Origin: Pteria penguin
Taxonomy: Eukaryota; Mollusca; Bivalvia; Pterioida; Pteriidae
Direction of reading: 5' to 3'
Assembly (NCBI GenBank): GCA_035048485.1
Contig: CM068580.1
Location: 39,669,585 to 39,733,584 of the forward strand
Length of the DNA stretch: 64,000 nucleotides
In this document: in pieces, positions 35,001-48,285 of the stretch
Layout of the letters: each line of letters opens with the position of its first letter
Position numbering within the stretch: the stretch's first letter is position 1
The notes under the pieces: generated by a model
Told to the model about the DNA's origin: nothing
The model's input: only the letters and a program-made list of their open reading frames with translations
Databases searched by the model: none
Translations under genes and position numbers: made by a program

Positions 35001-37766
35001 GATTTTGATATAGAGATGGTTTTTAATTATATCTATATTTTGAGGGAGCATATCTAATTGCCTCTACACAAAAACTAAATCTAAATTAGAATATTAAGTA
35101 CAACTGCTTCTTGGGTCTGTTTGAATGGTAGTTGTCAAGTTACCAAATAACCAATACTTTTGTACTTTGCAATATGGATATCGTTACTAAGGAAATCTAA
35201 TGGTGAGAAATATTTCTGGATTGTGTTTTGCTATTTCTCATGGTCCATGCCTCATGGATAAATTTTGTTTCTGTATTTGTTAACATTTTGATCTTTTGGT
35301 TTGTAACTAAGCTATTTGAAGCTTCTCTAAAAATGAAAGCTACAGATCTTCTCATTAGTTTCTTTGAAATATTAGCACTTTCCAAGTGAAGTGGTATGTT
35401 TGCAAAATTCTTTAGATTTATAAACTTCATCTTTTCCTCTGTTAAGTGTTCAAATTTTGAACAGGAAAAAAAAAAGATTTCTATCAAAAAAGTTTGGTCA
35501 CTCGGCCTCCCTTTGATGAATTTCTGTAGAGCTAAAGTAACAACCTCAGTGCCAGGTGGCACAGGCAGTCAGGCCAAAGTTTTAAAGAAAAATCTATCTC
35601 CTTTTATTGTATAGGACTTTCACACTTATACATAGGAATTATTGTGTCCATCTTCCTGTCTAGTTAGGTCATAAAACCTATGTTGCCATACGTGCAGCTG
35701 CTATGTGCTGTTGATCTGATTGATACTTCACAAAATTGTTTCCTATGACAAAACCGATAGACTGTTTAAAAAAAACTTTGCCAAAAAATGGCTGAATAGG
35801 AATTACTCTGTCCATCTGTCTGGTCAGGTTATAAAAACTATGATGCCACACATGTACTGCTACATGCTGTTGATACTTCATAAAATGGTTAACCATGACA
35901 CAACCTTGACCCAAAATATATTCCAGTCAAGAAGTTTAAAAATACTTTTTCATAAATACAACTTATGTATGTTATGTTGTGACCTTGACTTAAGGTCCAG
36001 GTCAATCTAACTAAATATGATTTTAGATCTGCTTGCTGTTTTGTGAAGCAGTCATAGTAAGTGGATCTAAACTCTAATTTTTGACTGGACTGTGTCCAGG
36101 TCACAATGAACTATTTGCCAAATATAATGTGGGGTCAATAAAACCGTAGCCATGACATAGATCTGCTTCATACTTCACACAACTGTTACCCATGACACAA
36201 TAGAGTCAGAAGTTGATGAATTCTATTTTGTGTCCTTGACCTTGAAATTTGACATACTGCTTTTAAATCTTGCTTTCTGAAATTATCTGAATTTCCATCC
36301 CATCTGTTGACTTCAAAAATGAATTGTCTATTTTGCACCACTTTTAAATTTGGCCTTGACCTTGAAATTTTTCCTGTTGTGGGGAAAAATTACCCACACT
36401 ATCACATACTAACTCAAAATAACTTTCTTCTTGTTATTTTGTTAAGTCAGACCTCTTTCTATGTATCTAGTTGCATGACCACAGGAGTTTCTTTTTAACT
36501 TATAGTTCAGTCACAGACCAGAATATAGTGTAACATTTAGAAAGAGTTTCTAAAGCATGGTTTAACAAGTTTTAGTTTTCATTTAGAGAACCAATATAAC
36601 ATTTTCAAAAATACATCCTTACAAAATGAAAAAGAAGTACATGTAGTAAGTTTTGAAAATATTTATATAAAATAAGTACAACATAAATTTACAAAATAAA
36701 TGCTATATCAAAACTGTTTTGTACAACTTAAGTATATATCACCATAAATATATGTTTATGATATAATTAAAATAACAATGCATAATTTAACTGTCCTTTA
36801 TGAAATCGGATAAATTTAACATTAAAGTGTCAAAAGACCATAACGCCAATTATGTGCCATTTATGTAAATAAACAAAAATTACATTCAGTAAGTCTATAC
36901 TAAAATTTCAGGCATTCTTACCCAAAATAGGAGTTTTAGTACTAAGAATTGAATAACTTAAAATCCCACAAAAAATGGTTATGCATTCATTATAACAAAT
37001 ACAAGATAAATTTAAAAGATAAATAATGCATGTAGATCTAAAATGTCTTTTGCAAATTAAGTGCATACCTTCATAGATACAACTATCTGTAATGAATAAT
37101 ATAGATATTAGGAGTATTATAACATGAAAATTAGTAGTGCATAAAATAAAATATGAAATATTTGTCAAAAGACTGTAAGACATATATGCTATTTATGTAA
37201 ACAAGTCTTGCCTTATACTAAACTGTAGGCAAGCTAACAAAATAAATGAGTATTAATACTATGAATTGAGTAATTTAAAATCTGACAAAACGTTTGAAAA
37301 TAGAAAGAATAGAAATATCAAAGCTGGAATACTGACAAAGAAAAAAAGGAATATCAAAGTCTAACAAATGTGGTATATTACAATTCTTCAGTAAATAATG
37401 ATTTAGTATCAAAAGTTATAACCACCAATACATAACTAATAATATATATCTTTCATATTTTAAGTAAAAAATTCTTATAGATTGTAAAGCATTTGAAAAT
37501 ATGAAAATACAAGAGTTAATGACTTCACATACTAACCAAAAATATAACTAATTCAACTAATGCATACTGAACCAAATTTCATAAGTAACATGTTCACAGC
37601 TTATACATTAACACTTGATCAAGAAAGAAGTTTTTCCTTTAAAATCTCCTGTGAAACTAGGCAATGTTTAGGATTTTGTACAGCAATATAAATCCAATAA
37701 TTATAAATGAAATAATACATATATAATAATGCATTTGTAATTTGTTATATAAACATGAAAATGGCT
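32088..37766. other. Convergent intergenic region with decayed repeats
   Basis: This is the space between the tails of the two genes, including both 3' untranslated regions; I could not assign poly(A) sites with confidence. About 32,770-33,110 holds two ~165-bp copies of a 'gagggatagagacttcatatttgacatg...gaccttttgaccttgacaatgaccttca' repeat. About 35,640-36,480 holds a decayed repeat with 'acacaaccttgaccca' and 'ggtcataaaacctatg'. Short ORFs here show no protein character. Confidence 0.55.
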
Positions 37767-40700
37767 CTACTTAGGTCCAATCTTTCCTAGTGGTGAGCAT
37801 TTAGGATTGAATGCCTCTCTGCTAATTGGTTCAGGTGTTTTTGACGCACCAAAATGCTTGTCTAAAATATCCAAAGCATCATGTGATTTCTTTGCAGGTT
37901 CATGTAGTTTTGTCAATTTTGCTTTTGACATTTTAGGGACTGAACTAAGAGGTTTGCATATTACAGTGTTTGCAGGGCCAAGTTCAGAAATAGATGGCAT
38001 GTCTAAAGCATCTAATGCTTTTCCCATAGTTCGATTTTCTTTGTTTTTCTTCTTCTTCTTTGGTTTCACTTCCACATTGGAAGCTGTAAGAGGAATTAAA
38101 GCAGTGTTTGATGGACCTAGCTCGTTTGTTGAAGGAAAACAAGTTGGATCAATATTGCTGCTTTGGGAGTTAGCTTTACCAGGTTTTTGTAAAGGAGTTT
38201 GATTGGGAGCCAGTATGTGAGATGATTGTTGTTTTTCTTCTGGAGACTTGTCACTCATTAATTCCCTTTGTCTATATGAATACATTTCATTTGTATATGG
38301 AATGCTGCGGGTAAGCGCTCTTTTCCGTCTACTGGTACTACTGCTATGCTGGAGGAAATTTTCTCCTGGAGCTGCTGTCTTCATTAGCTCTCTCTGCCTA
38401 GATGTATACATATTTTCTGGTGTATAAAAGTCATTAACAGTATCCTCCATTTTGGGGCCTCGTTGGTTACTTTTTTCTACTGCAGAATTTATTTCTGCAT
38501 GTTCAGCCAATAGTTTTAACTGTCGAACATTACCTAATCCCATATCCATCGCAGCTTGCTCCATTTCATGATTTATTTCCATTTTTCTTTGTTCCAATAA
38601 TTGATTTTGAAATTCTATCATTTGAAATGGGTCAATTCCTGGTGGGACCATACTCATCATTTGTTCTGTTGTTGGCATATCATATTCCATACTATTCCTT
38701 TCCCAGGGAGAAGGCTCTGGATATTTCATAGTTCTTTTCCGCTGTAGAGGGTCTTGCCTCATGGGGATGCCAGTAGGAGGTCCATAACCAGCCATCATCA
38801 TTTGCGGATCAACAGGATTTCCTTCTGAATTTACGTATTTATCAGATAATGGCTGCTTCATACCAGGAGGAGGAGGAGGTCCATAACCAGCCATCATCAT
38901 CTGTGGATCAACAGGATTTCCTTCTGAATCTACATATTCATCAGATAATGGCTGCTTCATACCAGGAGGAGGAGGTCCATAACCAGCCATCATCATCTGC
39001 GGATCAACAGGATTTCCATCTGAATCTACATATTCATCAGATAATGGCTGCTTCATACCAGGAGGAGGAGGAGGTCCATAACCAGCCATCATCATCTGCG
39101 GATCAACAGGATTTCCATCTGAATCTACATATTCATCAGATAATGGCTGCTTCATACCAGGAGGAGGAGGAGGTCCATAACCAGCAATCATCATTAGCGG
39201 GTCAACAGGATTTCCATCTGAATCTACGTAGTCATCAGATAATGGCTGCTTCTTACCAGGAGGAGGAGGTCCATAACCAGCCATCATCATTTGCGGATCA
39301 ACAGGATTTCCTTCTGAATCTACATATTCATCAGATAATGGCTGTTTTTTACCAGGAGGAGGAGGAGGTCCATAACCAGCCATCATCATCTGTGGATCAA
39401 CAGGATTTCCTTCTGAATCTACATATTCATCAGATAATGGCTGCTTCATACCAGGAGGAGGAGGAGGTCCATAACCAGCCATCATCATCTGTGGATCAAC
39501 AGGATTTCCATCTGAATCTACATATTCATCAGATAATGGCTGCTTCATACCAGGAGGAGGAGGAGGTCCATAACCAGCCATCATCATCTGCGGATCAACA
39601 GGATTTCCATCTGAATCTACATATTCATCAGATAATGGCTGCTTCTTACCAGGAGGAGGAGGAGGTCCATAACCAGCCATCATCATCTGTGGATCAACAG
39701 GATTTCCATCTGAATCTACATAGTCATCAGATAATGGCTGCTGCATGATATATTGTTGTTGCTGCAGGAATTCAGTAGGTGATCCTTTTGGCGGTATGTA
39801 TCCTTCCTCTGATGACGATACATTTGGGTACTCTGAATAAGTATCTCTAACATGTCCCATACCAGTTCGTAGATGTTGGTTGTATATTTTCCTTGCTGGA
39901 ACAAGATCAGGCATGTAACTTTGATGAAATTGTCTTTGCATTTGTTGACCATAATGAATTCTATTTTGCTTGACGGAACATTGAGCTTGCCTTCTTCTTC
40001 CCAATAAAGGTGTATTTCTTTTAAGACTCTTTTGTGCTTCAGTTTCCTTTTTAATTGCTGTGTCATCACCATTAACACCTGATTCGTTGAATTTGGATTC
40101 TTTACTTTTTTGAAGTCCCTCAAGTGATTTTGCTAGTGCTGAAGCATATTGGCTTTTTGGCTTTGCATCTGCATTTTCAGTCATCCAACTTTGAACTTTG
40201 TTGAGACTTTTCTCAAATTTGTTTTTTTGTTCTGAACTTTCTCTGATGACCAGTTGGTTGGTAATTTCAATAGCCTTCATATCAGTATCCTTAGCTGCTT
40301 TCACATCTGTATTCTTATTAATGTTTTCTGTTTTCTGTTCAATACTACATTCATCAATTTCTTGTTTGGAATTTGTGAAAGGCACATTGTTTTTAGATGT
40401 CTTCAGATATTTCATTCTATCAGCACTAATATCTGCATCTCGGTTCTGTTCAGTTTCAACAATATCTTTGTCTGTTTCCAAATTCACTCTGGTGCAAGGT
40501 ACATTGTTTTGTTTAGATGTCTTCAAATACTTCATTTTATCAACACTAATTCCATACTTTCTTATATCTGTATCTTTTTTCTGTTCAGTAAGAATAGTAT
40601 CTATATCAGATTCCACTTTTGCACTTGTGCAAGGTACATTGTTTTGTTTAGGTGTCTTTATATATTTCATTTTATCAGCACTAATTCCACACTCTTTCAT

Positions 40701-43700
40701 ATCTGTATCTTTTATCTGTTCAGATTGAATAGTATCTCCATCTGTTTCCATTTTGTTACTAGTGCCAGGCACATTTTGTTTAGATGTCTTCAGATATTTC
40801 ATTCCAGACCGTATCACAATTGTATCTTTTTTCTGTTCAGATTGAATAGTATCTCCATCTGTTTCCATTTTGTTACTAGTGCAAGGCACATTTTGTTTAG
40901 ATGTTTTCAGATATTTCATTCCAGACTCTTTCACATTTGCATCTTCTTTCTGTTCAGATTGAATTGTATCTTCATCTGTTTCCATTTTGGTACTAGTGCA
41001 AGGCACATTATGTGTAGATTTTTTCAGATATTTCATTCTATCAGCACTAATTCCATACACTTTCCTATCTGCATCCTTAACTATGTTTTCAGTCTCTTTT
41101 TTCTGTTCTGCTTCAACAGTAGTTTCATTAGATTCCATCTTGGTAATGGTGCACGGCACATTGTTTGGTTTAGATGTCTTTAGATATTTCATACTGTCAG
41201 CAGTTATTCCTATCATGTTCTGATAATCTGTCTGGACATACTTGTTTTCCATTTTAGCAGTTTTACTTTTAAATTTCATATACTTTTCATGCTCCATTGC
41301 TTTTCTTTGGTCCTCTTTGTATGTTATCATGTGTTTCTCCAATGATGCTATAATTTCAGACTCTCTTTCATTTCTCAGATCTGTCTCCCTTTTGGCCATG
41401 TCTTCTTCAACCTCCTTTTTTATTTCAGACAACCTAGTTGAAGAATACTCTTTTTTCCATTTTTCTAAACGACAATTTTCCTGATATCTGTATTCATCCA
41501 TTTCTGCTTGCACTTCATTATCTATATCAGACTTTTTAATTGAGTAACTTTCATCAAAAAGTTGTTTTTCCATTGATTTCAAATCAGCATCAATCTGTTG
41601 TTTCATTTCATGTAGCCTAGTATCTCGGAGAGTACATTCCATTTGTTTGCTTTCTTGTTCAAGAGTTTGTTCTATTTCTCTCTTAATTTCTATCTCTCTT
41701 TCCCTCCTGATTTCATTTCGTATGGCATCTTCCTCCGCAACAACTTCTTCCTTTATAATGTGACGTAGGTTTCGTACTGCATCTTCATGCATCATTTCCA
41801 TAGTTTCATTTAGTTCTGTTTGCAGCACAATATCCATTTCCTTTTCTTTTTGTTTCTTCAGGGTTTCTTTATTTTGCATGACTTCCTTTTCTACAGCTTT
41901 ATTCAGAGACATTTCATGTTTTAGTCTGTACTCTTTTTCCAATTTCCTTTTAACATCTGTCTCCATGTCTGTACCTTCTTTCATTCGAATTTCATTTTCA
42001 ATATCCAAATAAACAGTTTTATATATTTCTTTTGTCTTCATTTCTTTTTTTTCAATTTCTTGGTGGATCTGTGAAAATGTTTCAGTTCTTATCTTCTCTA
42101 AAATTTCTTTTTTTTCATTTTTGTACTCCTCAAGCTCTGCATTCATCTTCTTATCTATATCATTTTTCTTCTCTTTCCTCAGAGTTGCCTCTTGTTTCAA
42201 GACATCATTATTCACTTGATTAATCATTTCCTGCTCCTTTATTTTTCGTAATGAAATCTCCTTTTGTTTTAATTCCTTTTGTATTCTTTCCTCCAAGTTT
42301 CTGTCTCTCTGTAACTCATTTTCATGGCTTTCTTCTGCGCAATGTTGCATTTCTGACTGAAGTCTATGCTTCTTAAGGGTTTCTTCCTCTAACATGTTTT
42401 GTAGCTGTATTTCACTTTTTCTGTTTAAAGTAGTCTCTTGCTCGTTTTGTAACTCAGCTTCACATTTTAATTTTTCTTCTGTGCGTTGTCGCATTTCTAA
42501 TTGAAGTCTTTGCATCCTGAGGTTTTCCTCCTCTCTCATTTTCTGTATTTGCAGATCACTATCTCTCTTTAACGTGGTTTCTTGCTCTTTAAGTTCTGCT
42601 TCAAAACGTCTTTTCAGATCATTCTTATAGCTTTTGTTTAAATCCTTCATTTCCATTTCCAGCTTGCCACGATTTTCTAATGCCTCTTTTTCAACTTGCT
42701 GTCGATAAGTTTTTTCCTCTTCACATACTTCTTGTTTCACACGATGTATCATTTCATCCCTCAGTTTTTGCTTTAAGTCATCATCTGTTTCTTCTCTCAT
42801 TTCAGTCTTGAATTCTTTTGTATCAATCTCTTTGTCTGAATGATTACCTGTGAGATGATTTCCCTTAACTTCTATCACTGATTTCTGCCTACTTTCCTCA
42901 TTCATTATATTCTGTCTTATATTAGCTTTTGTGGCATGAAATTCCTCTCGAATTTGTTTTATGTACTGCTTCTTTTCTTCTTCTAAATCTTCTTTAATCT
43001 TTTTCAAGTCTTTTTCCATTTTCTCCCTAGCTAAATTTTCTCTTTCTTTCATTTCAAGCTCTATCTTACCACATTCTTCTGACAACTTTATTTCATGTTG
43101 CTTTATATATTTTTGTCTTTTCTTTTCCAATTCTTCCTCAGTCTGTTTCAATGCCCTCTCCATATTTTCCCTAGCTGTACATTCTCTCTTATTTAGTTCT
43201 AACCTCAACTTATTCTGATTCTCCAATGATTTTCTTTCCACATCTTTTCTGTTATTTATTTCTTCTTCCTCCAGTTCTTTATTCATTTTCTGTTTCATTA
43301 CAGCTAAGTCATGTTCATGTTTTTTAAGCATTTCATCCATTTTATATGTGTATTCCTTTTCTATGTCTCTGCATTTTTGATCATCTTCATGTTGATTTGA
43401 CAAATCATTACATTCTTCGTCTTTAATCATTCTTTTATTTTCTGTATCCTCTAGACTTTTGTTCACTTCAAACTCAAATTTTGACTTCTGATCTTTACAT
43501 TCCTTAATCATATTTTCCCTCATTTTATTTTTGTATTCATTCAATTCTTCACTGATTTGTCTTTCATATTGTTGCTTCTTTTCTTCAAATTCTTTTTCAG
43601 TCTGTTCTAAATCTTTTTCCATTTTCTCCTTAGCTAAATTTTCCTTCTTTTTCATTTCACTTGTCATCTTGATGCAGTTTTCTGAGGTCTTGATCTCCAG

Positions 43701-46700
43701 CTGCCTTCTGTATATATTCTCTTCTGCTTCTAATTTCATCTGAAATTGTCTTAAATTCTTTTCCATTTTTTCCCTAGCTGAACATTCACTTTCTTCCATT
43801 TCAAGAGTCATCTTTTGACAATTTTCAAATGTTTTTATCTCTAGACGCTTTTTAGTTGTTTTCTCTTCCTCTTCTAATTCTGCTCGAATTTTTGTTAAAC
43901 TTGTCTCCATTTCCTCTTGAGCAGAGAGTTCCAATTCCTTCATTTTCAGAGTCATTTTGCGGCGATATTCTGATGTTTTTGTCTCGTACTTTTCTCTGCA
44001 TATTTTCTCTTCCTCCTCTAATTCGGCCCGAATTTGTTTCAAATTCTTCTCCATTTTCCTCTGAGCTTTAAGCTCTTGCTCCTTCATATCGAGTGTCATC
44101 TTACGGTATTTCTCTGAGGCCTGTGCCTCAAGTTCTGTTCTGAAAGTTCTGTCTTTCTCCATCATTTCCTCTTCAATTTTTCTCAAATTCTCTTCCATTT
44201 TTTCCACAGCTAAACATTCCCTCTCCTTTAACTGAAGTATAAACTTCTTTCGATCTAATTCTTTCGTTTTATCATTAGTTGCTTTTTTCTGAAATTCATC
44301 TTGAGTTTCAGTCTTTCCCTGTATTTTAGTACATGTTTCATTCTCTGTTTCTGGACTAGTTTTTTGACTTTTTAAATCTGTCTGGTCAGAGTGGTTTGTT
44401 TCAAGCCCTTTTCTTAGTATTTCCTCTTCCTTTTCCAGTTCTTCTAGAAATTGTTTCAAATCATTTTCCATTTTTTCTTGAGCAGTAATTTCTTTCTCCT
44501 TCATTTTCATAGCCATCTTGCGACAATTTTCAGATGTCATAGTCTCCAGATGCTTTTTGCGTTTTTTCTCTTCCTTTTCTAATTTTTCTTGATATTTCTT
44601 TAATCCTTTTTCCATTTCATCTCGAGCTAGAAGTTCTTTTTCTTTCATTTTAATAGTTAAATTATGATAATATTCTGATGCCTTTGATTCAAGTTCCTGT
44701 CTCTGTGCTTTTTCTTCCTCTTCCAATTTGTTTCGGATTTCTTTCAGTTTTTTATCTATTTTCTCTTCCTCTAAAAGCTGTGTTTCTTTCAATTTTAAAA
44801 TCATCTTACGGCTATTTTCTGAACCCTTTGTCTCAAGTTGCTGTCTGATGGCGATCTTTTCTTCTTGTAATTTCTCTTCAAACTGTTTTAAATCCTTTGT
44901 CATTTTCTCACGTGCTAGGCATTCCTTTTCCTTTAATTCTAGATTTATCTTCCGACGATTTTCTGATGCCTTTGATTCTAGATGTTTTCTGCATATCTTC
45001 TCTTCTTCCTCCAATTTCTCTTGAAATTGTTTTAAATCATCCTCCATCTTCTCTCTAGCTAAAGTTTCCTCTTGCTTCAATTGACCAGTAATCATGCGGT
45101 AAGTCTCTGATGCCTTTGCTGTCATCTGTCTTCTATATGACTTCTCTTTCTCCTTCAATTCCTCTTCAATCTGTTTCAAATTCTTCTCCATCTTTTCTTT
45201 AGCTAAAGTTTCTCTTCTCTTCATTTCTAACATTAACTCATTTTGATTCTCTAGTGTTTTTTTCTCCATTTCTGTTCTATAGTTCTCCAGTTTATTTTCA
45301 TATTCTGCATTTATTCTCTCAGTTCTCTGTTTTATTTCAACATCTGTTTCTTCTTCATTCTTTTCATCATCAAACATCTTGTCTTTCAATAAGGTGTTTT
45401 GATTTTTAATTTTCTCAAAGTTTTCTTTTATGTTTTCTTTTATTGTTTCATCTTCACCTTTATCTTGCACATAAAATCTTACATCTTCTTTATGGTGAAC
45501 TTTGTTTTCCTTTTCATTGTGTTTAGTAACAGATTCTAATTTCAACTGTAATACTTTCAGCTCTTTTTCATAGGCTTCTTTAAGATCTGAAATTTGCTTC
45601 AAATGTAGTTTCTGAATTTCTAATAATTGATTTGTTTCCTTTTCATTGGTTAAACATTGAATTTCAGTATGGTGCACTGTATCTTTTTGTAGGATTTTCA
45701 AATCCTTTTCCTGTTTTTTGCTTATTTTTGTTTCTTCATGTTCATTTCTCATATCCGGTCCTTCCAGATACTTCTGATTTGAAATCTGAGTTTCATCCTC
45801 ATTTTCTTTAATACTTATTTCACTTTCTTCCAAGGCTTGCATATTATCATTTGATTTGTAGTGCAATTTAATTATGTCTTCCTTAATTGTTCCAGTTTGC
45901 AGCTTCCTTAGTTCCTCTTTCATTTTATTTATTTCTTCATCATGCATTTTCATTTCTTCAATGTACTTGTCTCTTTCTTGCTTTATTTTCTCGAGCTCTT
46001 CTTTGTGATCATTATCCATTTTCTTCAATATTTCTGAGTTCTGCTCTTCAACTTGAATTCCAATATCTAGATGAACCTTTCTGCCATCAGCATTAACATG
46101 ATTTATTGGTTTGTCATTGTATTCAGTGGTTTGACTTGATCTCTCAGCACATTGAGTAATAACAGGATTGAATTCAGTTTGTGTCTGGATGTCATGAAAT
46201 ATTTGTGCTTGTTCTTTTTGGAAATCAATTTCTTTTTGTAATTTTCCTGTTTCTGACTTTCTTCGTAATTCCTGCCTCTTCTTCCTCATTTCACATTCTA
46301 ATTCTTGTTCCACTTCTGCTATTTTCTCTGCTTCCATTTTTCTTCGTAATTCACACTTTTTTTGCTTCATTTCATATTCAAGCTCTTTTTCTAGTTCGGA
46401 CATCTTCTCTTTTTCTACTTTCACCTTCAAATCGTATACATTTATTTTTGATACCATATCATACTTCAAAGTATTTTCTCGAGAACTATATTCCAGCTGA
46501 ATTCTTCTTGTCATGTCTGACTCCATCTCATTTCGTAACTTTGATTCTTTTTCTGCAGTTTTCACTGTTGCATTTTGAATCATTTCCTGTTCCATTTTTT
46601 TGATGACAGTTTCGATCTCCTGTCTCATTTCATCTTCCTTTTTACACAATAGTTGGATTTTCTCATTTTCAATCTCTGTGTCAATGCGAAGATTTAATAA

Positions 46701-48285
46701 GTCAGTTTTCTCTTTTTTCAAGTGCTTTTCTAGTTCACGTATTTCTTTGTCCACTCTTTCTCTCATTTCTGCCTCTCGTGTTTGTCTCATTGAATGCTCT
46801 TTCTTTGTCATCTCTATACCAAGATCAAGTTCTTTATCATGTTTCAATTTTTCTCTCTTTAGTTTGATGTCATATTCCATTTCAGACTTCATCTTATCCC
46901 ACAGCAAGATTTTCTCCATCTCGGCCTCCTTTTCAAGGATCATTCTTCTTTTTTGCAACATTGCTTCTTTTTCAGCATTCAATTCATCCTGTACCTCTTT
47001 TATTATCTGTTCTCTTCTCTCACTTTTCAAGATATCTTTCTGGACTTGCAGTCCTTTTTCATTTAAGGCATCTTTCTTCATGTGTTCAGTTTCACCAAGG
47101 ATAATCTTATTCTCATATTCCTTATATAATCTTCTCTCTAAATCTTGATCCTTTATTTTTCGTAATGAAATTTCCTCTTCTCTCAGATTGATATGCATTT
47201 CAGAGATATGTTTTTTCCTTAATTCTTCACGCAAATCACTGACTTCTTGAAAGAGATCATTCTTCATTTCTCTCATCATTTTAGACTTTAGAACTGTTCG
47301 TTCTTTCTTCACATCTTCAGTGATTTGAGTTATTCCTTCTTCTCTCATTTGTGATTTCAGATTGTTCAGTTCAATTTGTACTTCTGTAATTTTATCTTTC
47401 TTGCATTTTAGATACAAATCACTGATTTCTTTAATCAAATTGTTTTTCATATTGTTCATCTTTTCACACCTTAAGATGTCTTGCTCTTTTTGCACATCTT
47501 CTGTAATCTTTACAAGTCCTTTCTCTCTCAAAGTAGATTCCAGTGCTTTAAGTTCTTTATCTACTCTATGTTTCATTTCGTTTTCCTTTTCACGTCTGTA
47601 AGCCATTTCTTCCATTTCCATTTTTATGGCTTCAACACTTCTGCTGTTTATGTCTGCTTTATCATCAGATGATGTTTTCTCATGAACTTTATCTTGGATT
47701 AGGAGTCTTGCACTAGAGCGATCAAGAGAAGCCACTGTTCCTATTTCTTTTATATTTATAGGATGCACCATTTGTCCATGTCTAGGATACCCTTTAAAAT
47801 TATTCCTTACTCCTTCATTTCCTGTCTTAATCAACAAAGATGTCTCATTCTTTTTATAGCCACTACAGACATTTCTTTTTTCATTCGGTATCAAATATCT
47901 TGTTTTGTCATCTCTGATCAATTCTACCTGTACTCCTTGATTAAATTTTATAGGCTGAGAGAAAAATTTCTCCTCATTTTTAAAAAGACACATTTCTTCT
48001 TCAATTTTCTTTTGCATATTGAATCTGTTCTTTCTAACATCCTCTTGAATCTGTGTTTGTACTTCTTCTTCAACCTCTTGTCTACATTTTGATTTAAAAT
48101 TGGAAGCTTCTAATTCTGTTAATGCATCTTCCCTTGCCTGCACCTTGAAAGCTGACAGATATTTGATTTTGTAGTGTTGTCTTAGTGAAGTGTTGGATTC
48201 CAAACGAAGTCTTTCCTCTCTTTCCATCTCACTTCGCAAATGTTTTTCTATGTCAAACCTTTCTGACTTCAGTTTGCAAAGAATC
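37767..48285 (-). CDS. Giant last exon, 3,505 residues
   Basis: A single open frame of 10.5 kb ends with TAG at 37,767-37,769. The acceptor is 'cttattgatag' with the exon's first base at 48,285. The open frame continues upstream to an ATG at 48,362, but those codons are hydrophobic intron read-through, while the splice to the exon at 50,094 restores a GAG codon. In order along the protein: heptad-like Glu/Lys coiled coil with 'REEXXLRKXK' units (48.2-45.3 kb); about thirteen ~45-residue 'REKMEKDLKQFEEKLEEEEK' units (45.25-42.94 kb); more coiled coil; seven 'MKYLKTSK' units (41.2-40.37 kb); a linker; ten proline-rich units (39.74-38.78 kb); and a tail with two similar 'Y-S/T-x-RQRELM' motifs and a KKKKKNK basic patch. 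Confidence 0.9.

Noticed and set aside
38849..39748. 299-residue plus-strand ORF with repeats ('MAASYQEEEEVHNQPSS')
   Set aside because: It is the antisense of the 99-bp coding repeat. A repeat with a multiple-of-three length and no stop stays open on both strands.
40254..41183. 309-residue plus-strand ORF rich in Phe, Ile and Cys
   Set aside because: It is antisense of the 'MKYLKTSK' repeats of the minus-strand gene, with no protein-like features of its own.
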